Positions 26,326 through 33,866 of a stretch of DNA of 64,000 nt are shown here, piece by piece (positions within the stretch are counted from its first letter, which is position 1; each line of letters opens with the position of its first letter). The translations under genes were made by a program, and so were the position numbers. The stretch spans positions 302,802 to 366,801 of the forward strand of contig NZ_KB900620.1 in NCBI RefSeq assembly GCF_000379025.1. The letters run 5' to 3'. The DNA is from Orenia marismortui DSM 5156 (lineage in GTDB: Bacteria; Bacillota; Halanaerobiia; Halobacteroidales; Halobacteroidaceae). The notes under the pieces were generated by a model. It was given only the letters and a program-made list of their open reading frames with translations, had not been told where the DNA came from and did no database searches.

Positions 26326-28058
26326 TCTACCTCCCCCTTTAAGACCATACTGTCTAAACTACCACCTGGTGGTACCATAGGGAATACATTCTCTTCTTCT
26401 TCTATAATAAAATCTAGCAAGTAAGGTTCTGGACTATTAATTGCTTCTTCTAATGCTGGCCTTATTTCTTCAGCTCTACTCACCCTCTTAGCTTTGATTC
26501 CAAAAGATTCAGCTAATTTTACAAAATCAGGTGTTGTAACTGGACACTGATCACCAGGAGCTGAACACCCTGGCGGACAGCTTTCCTGTTGCTTTAGACA
26601 TACAGAAGAATATCTTCTATCATAGAACATTTCTTGCCACTGCCTTACCATTCCTAAATAACCATTATTAAAAATAACAATATTTAATGGCAATTTATTT
26701 TTAGCTACAGTAGCTAGCTCCTGTAAATTCATCTGAAAGCTACCATCACCAGCTAAAGCCAATACTACACTATCTTTATTACCAACCTGTACTCCCACAG
26801 CAGCTGGGAAACCATAACCCATTGTTCCTAAGCCTCCAGAAGTCATGAAACTTCTTGGTTTACTATATTTATAGAATTGTGCTGCCCACATCTGATGTTG
26901 CCCTACTTCAGTGGTAATCAAAGCCTGCCCTTCAGTTAAATCATCTATCTCTTCTATAATTTCTTTAGGTGATAACTTCTTCTTTTCACCCTCTTCATTG
27001 AGTTCGTCTAACTTACGCCAGTTATCAACTTGGTCCAACCAATTATTTCTTTCTTTAGATTCAATTAACTTATTCATAGTAGTTAAGATTCTTCTAACAT
27101 CTCCAACTATTGGGATGTCGACAAGTTTTCTCTTTCCTACCTCAGCTGGATCAATGTCTATATGAATAATCTTAGCATCTTTAGCAAATGTCTCTAATTT
27201 ACCTGTAACCCTATCATCGAATCTAGCTCCAATAGCCACCAATAGATCAGCATTTGATACAGCCAAGTTAGCTTCAGTAGTACCATGCATTCCTAACATC
27301 CCTAGGCTCAATTCATCTCGTTCATCAAAAGCTCCCAAGCCTGTAAGAGTAGTAGTTACAGGGATATTAGCCTTTTTAGCTAATTCACGCAATTCGCTGC
27401 TAGCACCTGAAATAATAACTCCTCCACCGGAATAGATTACAGGCTTATTTGCCTCATTAATAGCCTTGGCTGCTTCTTTAATTTGTAGCTCATGACCATC
27501 ATAATTAGGTTTATAACCTGGTAAATTAATCTTTTTAGGATATGAAAATTCTGCTTTATCCTTTAAAATATCTTTAGGTATATCAATTAATACTGGACCA
27601 GGTCTTCCTGTACTGGCAATATGAAAAGCCTCCTTAATAATTCGTGCTAAATCTTTTACATCTTGAACTAAGTAATTATGTTTAGTAATTGGAGTCGTAA
27701 TCCCTGTAATATCAGCCTCCTGAAAGGCATCAGTCCCTAACATTGAACTAGGTACCTGCCCAGTAAAAGCCACAATCGGTACCGAATCCATATAGGCTGT
27801 AGCTAATCCAGTTACCAAATTGGTTGCTCCTGGACCAGAAGTGGCAATACAAACCCCTACTTTTCCAGTAGAACGAGCATAACCATCAGCTGCATGAATA
27901 CCTCCTTGTTCATGATGAGGCATAATATGTTCCAATTTAGAATCATACAACACATTATAAATTGGTAATACCGCTCCACCAGGATAACCAAAAATTGTTT
28001 CTACATTTTCACAATAAAGAGATTCTAAAAAAATCTCTGCTCCTGTCTTTAATGTCAC
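26322..28058 (-). CDS. ilvB: Acetolactate synthase large (catalytic) subunit
   Basis: A 578-residue ThDP-dependent enzyme. Motifs: FGYPGGAVLPIYN, HEQGGIHAADGYAR (catalytic Glu), TGQVPSSMLG, and the ThDP/Mg motif GDGSFQMNLQELATVAKNKLPLNIVIFNN. Between MFYDRRYS and PDFVKLAESFG there is a Cys-rich insert (residues ~486-505, spacing C-x6-C-x3-C-x6-C). The GTG start has AAAGGAGTG seven bases upstream. It heads the ilv-leu-cimA operon behind a T-box and a second terminator-like hairpin (28116-28150). Confidence 0.97.
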   Translation of the reverse strand: MTLKTGAEIFLESLYCENVETIFGYPGGAVLPIYNVLYDSKLEHIMPHHEQGGIHAADGYARSTGKVGVCIATSGPGATNLVTGLATAYMDSVPIVAFTGQVPSSMLGTDAFQEADITGITTPITKHNYLVQDVKDLARIIKEAFHIASTGRPGPVLIDIPKDILKDKAEFSYPKKINLPGYKPNYDGHELQIKEAAKAINEANKPVIYSGGGVIISGASSELRELAKKANIPVTTTLTGLGAFDERDELSLGMLGMHGTTEANLAVSNADLLVAIGARFDDRVTGKLETFAKDAKIIHIDIDPAEVGKRKLVDIPIVGDVRRILTTMNKLIESKERNNWLDQVDNWRKLDELNEEGEKKKLSPKEIIEEIDDLTEGQALITTEVGQHQMWAAQFYKYSKPRSFMTSGGLGTMGYGFPAAVGVQVGNKDSVVLALAGDGSFQMNLQELATVAKNKLPLNIVIFNNGYLGMVRQWQEMFYDRRYSSVCLKQQESCPPGCSAPGDQCPVTTPDFVKLAESFGIKAKRVSRAEEIRPALEEAINSPEPYLLDFIIEEEENVFPMVPPGGSLDSMVLKGEVE

Positions 28059-28115
28059 TCTAAATCACTCCTTTCTAATTACTCCTCTACTTCTTTACCT
28101 TAGAGTTAACAATAT

Positions 28116-28150
28116 AACAAAAACTCTGAGCTAGATAGCTCAGAGTTTTT
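28116..28150 (-). terminator. Second terminator-like hairpin just upstream of ilvB
   Basis: On the minus strand AACTCTGAGCTA pairs perfectly with TAGCTCAGAGTT around a two-base loop and is followed by TTTTTGTT. It lies 58 bases before the ilvB start and about 245 bases after the T-box terminator, so transcripts that pass the T-box still meet it. It may be a separate attenuator; no competing antiterminator is obvious. Confidence 0.8.
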
Positions 28151-28394
28151 TAAGATTATTTCAGGAAATTAGATATACTTATCCCTATATAATCAAGCTA
28201 TTATACTCCTCACTACTAACTACTTTTTAAATAATCTATTACTAAATATCTACTACTATGACTACTATCTAATTTTATCTAGATATCTTCTAATAACTAT
28301 TCTTAATAATGAAATTTTTATAACTACTCAATTCTACTTATTAACTTCTCACTAATTTTCAAAATTAAAAATATACTCTACTCAATTTAAATAC

Positions 28395-28745
28395 AAAGAA
28401 CTCTCGTCTCAACCAATAGACTAGTTCTATTAATTGGGACGAGAGTTCTTTCTCACGTGGTACCACCCAAAATTCATTACTATCTTACAATAGTAATCTC
28501 AATAAGTACTCTCATACTAAAATAAAGTATGATCTATACTCCAGTACATGGTAACGGGTACTGTCCTCTAAATAATCTTAGAGTCCCGGCAAAACTTACT
28601 TAGAATATTCTTTCAGTTTGCAGCTCTAGGGTGATTTTCAATAGTGTATTCTATACTGGCTTTCACCAACCCAGTTCGCTAAAGACAGAATCTAAACTAT
28701 TTACTTTCCCTTTCATAGCCTTTTGTTCATTTCTTTATTTGTTGT
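28395..28745 (-). promoter_or_regulatory. T-box riboswitch (probably tRNA-Leu responsive) controlling ilvB-cimA
   Basis: The T-box antiterminator motif GGGTGGTACCACG is at 28456-28468. The terminator is AAAGAACTCTCGTC/GACGAGAGTTCTTT (28396-28409 with 28438-28451). Stem I runs ~28610-28700 with base pairing TAGTTT/AAACTG. The specifier most likely is CTG (28621-28623), directly after GAG, the expected loop-E side; Leu fits the operon. The bulge TGGT pairs with a tRNA ending A-CCA, as tRNA-Leu does. A reading one base on (TGC, Cys) is possible but fits the discriminator and the genes less well. Confidence 0.92.
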
Positions 28746-28750
28746 TATAA

Positions 28751-28779
28751 ATTATAATTTATAACTTATACTTTGTCAA
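28751..28779 (-). promoter_or_regulatory. Sigma-A promoter P2 for the T-box leader and ilv operon
   Basis: Minus-strand TTGACA (28774-28779), 17-base spacer, TATAAT (28751-28756): full consensus. Transcription would begin near 28744, just before stem I. Confidence 0.92.
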
Positions 28780-28794
28780 GAAATTGATCAAAAA

Positions 28795-28915
28795 TAATTT
28801 ATTCTTTTCAGCTTTACAGTTCAAGGGTGAGAAAAATAACACTTTAATTCTCGGTTCTCAGCTACCCCGATTCTCTGTAATTAAAGAAATTATTTTATTC
28901 CCTATCACTACTTTT
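28795..28915 (-). promoter_or_regulatory. Truncated second T-box stem I upstream of the intact leader
   Basis: Minus-strand sequence downstream of promoter P1 contains AGAGAATCGGGG, GCTGAGAACCGAG, then CTCACCCTTGAACTGTAAAGCTGAAAAG, written here in pieces. This parallels the intact stem I (ATCACCCTAGAGCTGCAAACTGAAAG), including the putative specifier CTG after GAA (28817-28819). No antiterminator or terminator follows; the sequence runs straight into promoter P2. It looks like the remains of a duplicated T-box. Confidence 0.65.
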
Positions 28916-28938
28916 AATTTATATTTTATTTAATAAAT

Positions 28939-28967
28939 AGTATATGTAAGATTTTTAGATTTGTCAA
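28939..28967 (-). promoter_or_regulatory. Sigma-A promoter P1, upstream of the truncated T-box copy
   Basis: Minus-strand TTGACA (28962-28967), 17-base spacer, TATACT (28939-28944). Nearly consensus; its transcript would include the stem I fragment and then the intact T-box. Confidence 0.85.
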
Positions 28968-28982
28968 GAACTTTATTCTAAC

Positions 28983-30353
28983 TTAATTATCTATTTTCCT
29001 TAAATATCTACTTCGTGATATACTCAATCCCATTATAGCCCAGAAGACAGGAGCTACAGAAACAACACTAATATTAAACGTTGCTTGGATTAAATAACTA
29101 ACTATTGCAACCAGAAATGCTAATTGATATTTGTCTCTTTTTATCACAACCCTAAAATTTATTATAAGAACTTTAGATAAAAACCATAAATAAGCTAATA
29201 GAGCCGGAATTCCCATAGTAATAGCCATTTGCAAATATTCACAATGCGCTTTATCCAAAACTTGATTTTTACCAACATATTCAGAATACTTTTCTAAAGG
29301 AAAAACTAAATGATACGTGTCTGGACCACTACCAAACAGTGGATTCTTAGATAATAATGGCATAGAAGTCTTGTATATAAACATTCTCAATGAACCAACT
29401 TTATCAATTTCACTTTCATTACCCTTTAATAATGTAACTCCATCTGAAAATATACTTAATAACCTTTTTGAAAAATAACTATCATGAGTTACATTAAAAA
29501 TAAATGTTACACAAATTAAAAGAATTAATAAATAAAGCAGACGTTTCTTTTTAATAGCTATTTCCCCAAAAATTAAATACAATATTAAGATAGCAACAAC
29601 TATAACTCCTAAATAAGCACTTCTTGTTCCAGTAGCAATTAACATCCCATAAAATAGAGTTGTCATTGCCCCTAAAATTAACACCTCATTTTTATTCTTA
29701 GCATAAAAATAAAGAATAAAAGAAAAGGGAAACAACATAGCAATATAACTTCCTGCAAAATCAGGATTACCTAAAGTAGAAAATGCCCTAAACCCATGCT
29801 TTATTTTGTGAGGGTCAGTTAAAGGATCTATACCATAATACTGTAAAATCCCATAAATTGATATTATAGTAGCAGAAGCTAATAAATATTGTGTTACCTT
29901 CTTTATTTTTTTCTTACTATCAACCACATTAATTGCCAAAAAAAAGATAATTACATAAGCAAGCCAAGCTAATAAGCCTTCACTACGCAAACTCTTACCA
30001 TAAATTGCTGTAATCTTATAAGGAGATAATAAAACTGATATAAATATTAAAGATAAAAAAGTAATTAAAGATAAGTAAACCTTTTTCCATTTAACTTTAA
30101 ATTGACTAAATTTGATTTTGAGATATATGTTTAATAGCATTATTAGCTCTATTATTAACAAAGTATATATTTTAGGTTCGCTTACTGTATCTTTAAAAAT
30201 ATGTATAACAGTTTCACCATCTAGCTCATAAAACGCAAAATCAAAGGGTATGAGAGTATAAGATAAATAAATTAATGGTACTGCTGCAATCGCTAAAATA
30301 AATAATCCTAAATTAACTAAATCTAATTTTTCCTCGAAATTATTTAAAAGCAT
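28983..30353 (-). CDS. O-antigen ligase/polymerase (Wzy/WaaL-like) family membrane protein
   Basis: A 456-residue polytopic membrane protein with about 10-12 hydrophobic segments. It has the O-antigen ligase family pattern: AFSTLGNPDFAGSYIAMLFPF, then GTRSAYLGVIVVAIL, then a long exported loop (~290-380) containing LFGSGPDTYHLVFP and AHCEYLQMAITMGIPAL. It may ligate or polymerise surface glycans; the glycan is unknown. An AAGGAGG ribosome site precedes the ATG. It sits between ilvD and the ilvB leader with no glycan genes nearby, so it is out of context, and P1 begins just past its stop. Confidence 0.85.
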   Translation of the reverse strand: MLLNNFEEKLDLVNLGLFILAIAAVPLIYLSYTLIPFDFAFYELDGETVIHIFKDTVSEPKIYTLLIIELIMLLNIYLKIKFSQFKVKWKKVYLSLITFLSLIFISVLLSPYKITAIYGKSLRSEGLLAWLAYVIIFFLAINVVDSKKKIKKVTQYLLASATIISIYGILQYYGIDPLTDPHKIKHGFRAFSTLGNPDFAGSYIAMLFPFSFILYFYAKNKNEVLILGAMTTLFYGMLIATGTRSAYLGVIVVAILILYLIFGEIAIKKKRLLYLLILLICVTFIFNVTHDSYFSKRLLSIFSDGVTLLKGNESEIDKVGSLRMFIYKTSMPLLSKNPLFGSGPDTYHLVFPLEKYSEYVGKNQVLDKAHCEYLQMAITMGIPALLAYLWFLSKVLIINFRVVIKRDKYQLAFLVAIVSYLIQATFNISVVSVAPVFWAIMGLSISRSRYLRKIDN

Positions 30354-30561
30354 TAATCTTCCTCCTTATTATTACAATACTAATTATTTCTATAATTAAT
30401 TTAATTATCCTTCTAATTGATAAAAATAAATATATAGTATTATTTTGGATCAGAGAATACTTTTATATAACATCTTTCCTCTAGTCACAGATTAAAGGGA
30501 ATAAAATGAAAATATGCATAAATTTTATACGACTATCAATCAATTATACACTAGCATATAT

Positions 30562-30597
30562 AATAAAGTTGGAGACTTTTAGTCTCCAACTTTATTA
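30562..30597. terminator. Bidirectional terminator after ilvD
   Basis: AATAAAGTTGGAGAC and GTCTCCAACTTTATT form a 15-bp perfect stem (30562-30576 with 30582-30596) with a five-base loop. On the minus strand the lower stem supplies TTTATTATAT. It lies just past the ilvD stop. Confidence 0.88.
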
Positions 30598-30602
30598 TAT
30601 AT

Positions 30603-32261
30603 CTATTTAAATACTGCCCCTGTACTAGCTGAAGTAACTAATCTAGCATAACGAGATAAATATCCCGTCTTAATCTTAGGTTCTGGAGCCTTCCATTTTT
30701 CTAATCGTGCTTGAATCTCATCATCACTTAACTTGAGATTCAATTTACCATTTGGAATATCGATTTGAATGATATCTCCTTCTTCAACAATAGCCATTGG
30801 ACCACCTTCCATTGCTTCTGGGGATACATGACCAATGGCAGCCCCTCTAGTAGCTCCTGAAAAACGTCCATCGGTAATCAAAGCTACCTCTTTATCTAAA
30901 CCAACTCCTGCAATTGCTGAGGTAGGAGTTAACATTTCTCTCATCCCTGGACCTCCCTTAGGGCCCTCGTACCTAATTACAACTACATCACCTGATTTAA
31001 TTTCACCTGCATGAATAGACTCTACAGCTTCTGGCCCTGAGTCAAATACCCTAGCTGGTCCTTCATGAACTAACATCTCATCAGCTACTGCAGCTTGTTT
31101 AACCACAGAACCATCAGGAGCTAGATTACCTTTTAAAAATGATAATCCACCTTCCGCATGATATGCAGTGGAAAAATCCCTGATTACATTTGTATCTAAT
31201 ACCTTAGCATTTACTAAATTATCTTTAATAGTCTTTCCTGTAACAGTAATTAAATCTTCATTAAGTATTCCTTCTTCACTTAAGACCTTCATCACTGCTG
31301 GAATTCCTCCTGCCTCATGTAAGTCTTGAATATGATGACTACCTGCTGGAGCCAAACTACAGATATGAGGAACTTCTTTCTTAACTTTATTAATTGATTC
31401 TAAATTAAAATCTATACCTGCTTCATAAGCAATTGCTGGTAAATGTAAAGCTGTATTTGTCGAACAACCTAAAGCCATATCTACCTTCAAAGCATTATCA
31501 AAAGACTCTTCTGTTAATATATCTAAAGGCTTGATATCCTTTTCAAACATCTCCATTACTTGAATTCCAGCATATTTGGCTAATCTAATTCTATCAGCAT
31601 AAACTGCAGGGATTGTACCATTACCAGGCAGACCTAATCCTAGAACTTCTGTTAAACAATTCATTGAATTGGCTGTAAACATTCCAGAACAAGAACCACA
31701 AGTCTGACAAGCACTATTCTCTACTTCTAATAACTCAGCTTCGGATATCTTATCTACTTTATATGATGCTACACTTTCAAATACAGTATTTAAGTCTATA
31801 TCCTTCCCCTTATGTCTTCCTGCTAACATTGCTCCCCCACTGACTACAACTGTTGGGATATTTAACCTAGCAGCTGCCATCAACATTCCAGGTACGATTT
31901 TATCACAGTTAGGAATTAAAACTAGGGCATCTAAAGCATGAGCTCTTGCCATAGTCTCTACTGAATCAGCTATTATCTCTCTACTTGCCAAGGAATAATG
32001 CATCCCTTCATGTCCCATTGCTATCCCATCACAGACACCGATTGCTCCAAATTCCAGTGGAGTTCCTCCAGCCATTCTAATCCCAGCTTTAGCGGCATCA
32101 GCTATCTTATCTAAGTCAGTATGACCTGGAATTAACTCATTTACTGAATTACAAACTCCTACTAACGGATTATCCAATTCTTCATCTGTTAATCCCATTG
32201 CTTTAAATAAAGATCTTTGAGGTGCTTTATCAACTTTCGTAGTTACATTCTTACTTCTCAT
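30603..32261 (-). CDS. ilvD: Dihydroxy-acid dehydratase
   Basis: A 552-residue iron-sulfur dehydratase making the 2-keto acids of valine and isoleucine synthesis. Cluster cysteines are in [24 protein letters not shown] and [46 protein letters not shown] and [20 protein letters not shown] are also canonical. AAGGAGGAG precedes the ATG. It has its own terminator and is separated from the T-box operon by the O-antigen-ligase-like gene. Confidence 0.97.
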   Translation of the reverse strand: MRSKNVTTKVDKAPQRSLFKAMGLTDEELDNPLVGVCNSVNELIPGHTDLDKIADAAKAGIRMAGGTPLEFGAIGVCDGIAMGHEGMHYSLASREIIADSVETMARAHALDALVLIPNCDKIVPGMLMAAARLNIPTVVVSGGAMLAGRHKGKDIDLNTVFESVASYKVDKISEAELLEVENSACQTCGSCSGMFTANSMNCLTEVLGLGLPGNGTIPAVYADRIRLAKYAGIQVMEMFEKDIKPLDILTEESFDNALKVDMALGCSTNTALHLPAIAYEAGIDFNLESINKVKKEVPHICSLAPAGSHHIQDLHEAGGIPAVMKVLSEEGILNEDLITVTGKTIKDNLVNAKVLDTNVIRDFSTAYHAEGGLSFLKGNLAPDGSVVKQAAVADEMLVHEGPARVFDSGPEAVESIHAGEIKSGDVVVIRYEGPKGGPGMREMLTPTSAIAGVGLDKEVALITDGRFSGATRGAAIGHVSPEAMEGGPMAIVEEGDIIQIDIPNGKLNLKLSDDEIQARLEKWKAPEPKIKTGYLSRYARLVTSASTGAVFK

Positions 32262-32662
32262 CTTCTCTCCTCCTTATCATTAGCTACTAGCTTTTAACTG
32301 CTAGCTACTGGCTAAATGCTCAAGAAAGTATAAAACAACTATAACTAACTCTAACCCATTAATAATCACTAATGTGTTTGTTTCTTAATCCGCATTTTAT
32401 CGGCGTGAATCTGCGGCTCATAAATAGAGTTTCTTTCGTTACCTTTACGCTAGCTTATTATCTTATAACCAGAAACTAGAAGCAAGTAGCCAGAAGCTAA
32501 ATTTAATATTTTAATTCTATTCTAACAAAAATCTAATCAGCAAGCAATAAATATTAAAAGATATAAACTACCCTAAATAAATTATAAGTATCACTAAAAC
32601 TTATATGTAAAATCCAAAATCAAAATAAAAACTTAGCAGGAAAAAATTTACATAAAGAGAAT
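32262..32662. other. Intergenic region between divergent ilvD and CPBP genes
   Basis: About 400 bases without a gene. It has AGCTA-rich phrases at both ends (32280-32315 and 32465-32505) that resemble each other and the ilvC-leuA repeat. A relatively GC-rich piece at 32389-32420 has CCGCATTTTATCGG, then CGTGAATCTGCGG. A TATACT -10 candidate on the minus strand near 32326-32331 may serve ilvD, but no good -35 accompanies it. Confidence 0.55.
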
Positions 32663-32680
32663 GTAAGTATATATACTTAC
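32663..32680. promoter_or_regulatory. 18-bp perfect palindrome before the CPBP gene
   Basis: GTAAGTATATATACTTAC lies 19 bases before the start codon, immediately ahead of the AGGAGG ribosome site. It could be an operator or an mRNA hairpin limiting access to the ribosome site. No known regulator site matches from memory. Confidence 0.6.
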
Positions 32681-32699
32681 TAAGCAGGAGGATACAATA

Positions 32700-33428
32700 A
32701 TGTGTACAGAAGAACAAGCAAGCAAAGAAAAAGAAGCATATATTCCTTCTTATTTAAAAGAGATATTAAAAGCCCAATTAATCTGGTACCTAATTAATTT
32801 TTTAATTATATTCTTTCAGCTTTATGTTGCTTTTGATATCCCCTTACTTAACAATATCTATATATTAATTTTTAAGATTATTGGCCATAGTCTATTTATA
32901 TCTTTTTTGCTATATTGGACTACTATGATTTATAATCTTTCTTTTCATGAATTAGGAATTAACTTCAAGAACTTTATCGCTAATACCTCTTTAGCAATAA
33001 ATATAAGTTTATTTCTTCTATCAGGTGCTATTATAATTAATTTAACTATAACTAATAGTAAAATAACACCCTTAATTTATATTAAAGATGTTAATAGTTT
33101 CAACCAAAGTTTAATTTATTTCATACTTCTATTCATCTGCTATCTAATACCTGCTTTCAGTAAAGAATTATTCTATAGAGGTTTTATACAGTATTACTTC
33201 AAAGAAGAATATGGGGTAATTATTGGTTCTATAATTAGTATCCTATATTATACTTTTAGTTATTTAGATATCAGATTAACTTCTATTCTACTTCATTTTC
33301 TTATAGGATTTATTACTACATATTTATATGAAAAAACAGATTCTTTAATAACCTCAGTAATATTTCAAGCTACTTATCAAGCAAGTTTAAGTTTATATTT
33401 ATTCTCTTTTGAGAAATGGCCATTTTAG
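32700..33428 (+). CDS. CPBP (Abi/Rce1-like) family intramembrane protein
   Basis: A 242-residue membrane protein with about six to seven hydrophobic segments and the CPBP protease-fold pattern. Motif 1 reads SKELFYRGFIQ (155-160), where families usually have EExxxR: the first, catalytic-position Glu is Lys here. His199 in SILLHFLIGF matches the later conserved His motif. It may therefore be a non-catalytic member. This is the only plus-strand gene in the window. The ribosome site AGGAGG is strong. Confidence 0.82.
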   Translation: MCTEEQASKEKEAYIPSYLKEILKAQLIWYLINFLIIFFQLYVAFDIPLLNNIYILIFKIIGHSLFISFLLYWTTMIYNLSFHELGINFKNFIANTSLAINISLFLLSGAIIINLTITNSKITPLIYIKDVNSFNQSLIYFILLFICYLIPAFSKELFYRGFIQYYFKEEYGVIIGSIISILYYTFSYLDIRLTSILLHFLIGFITTYLYEKTDSLITSVIFQATYQASLSLYLFSFEKWPF

Positions 33429-33538
33429 ATCCTTTTTTTCTTTAGATTTATTATATTAAATACACTGTATTAGTTTGATTTCAATAATAGCGGTTAATAG
33501 GAATATTGCCACAGTTTGTCGGTGTTAGGCTCTAGGGG

Positions 33539-33736
33539 TTAGGAGTTGAGGATATCTAATTGATACTTGGGAAAATATTTGGAAAAATGAAGAGGAATAC
33601 TAGTATCCAAAGTAGCAATCCAATCTACTAGCTCTTCAATCTCCTCTTCACTATTATTTAATCCAGGAATCAATAAGGTAGTAACCTCTAATATAGTTGA
33701 AAAGTGATAATTAAATTCAGAGTAAAAATTTATCAA
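33539..33736 (-). pseudogene. amrS: 3' remnant of AmmeMemoRadiSam radical SAM protein (AmrS)
   Basis: A 65-codon open frame. Residues ~16-57 (LEVTTLLIPGLNNSEEEIEELVDWIA, then IPLHFSKYFPKYQL, shown in part) match the C-terminal third of AmrS radical SAM enzymes. The CxxxCxxC cluster region and most of the barrel are absent, the first ~15 residues do not align well, and the frame ends early. It lies directly downstream of the fused AmrB-AmrA gene, where an intact amrS would be expected. I read it as a deletion remnant, not a working small gene. Confidence 0.75.
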
Positions 33737-33866
33737 CCCTCATTCTTGATTACTAAAAACAATCTCTTCTTATGTAATAAAAGTTGCTTTTGAAAAAACT
33801 TAGCTTATTTTATTCCTTTAATTTTTGATTAATTGTAAATTATCAATTCTACATTGTCAATTGAAC

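Noticed and set aside
28151-28395. Leader peptide for ilvB attenuation
   Set aside because: The stretch between the T-box terminator and the second hairpin has only very short frames (for example a 12-codon TTG-started one) without a run of Leu, Ile or Val codons or a good ribosome site.
33539-33736. Intact small gene
   Set aside because: Its similarity is only to an internal/C-terminal part of AmrS radical SAM proteins, with a poor start; treated as a remnant.
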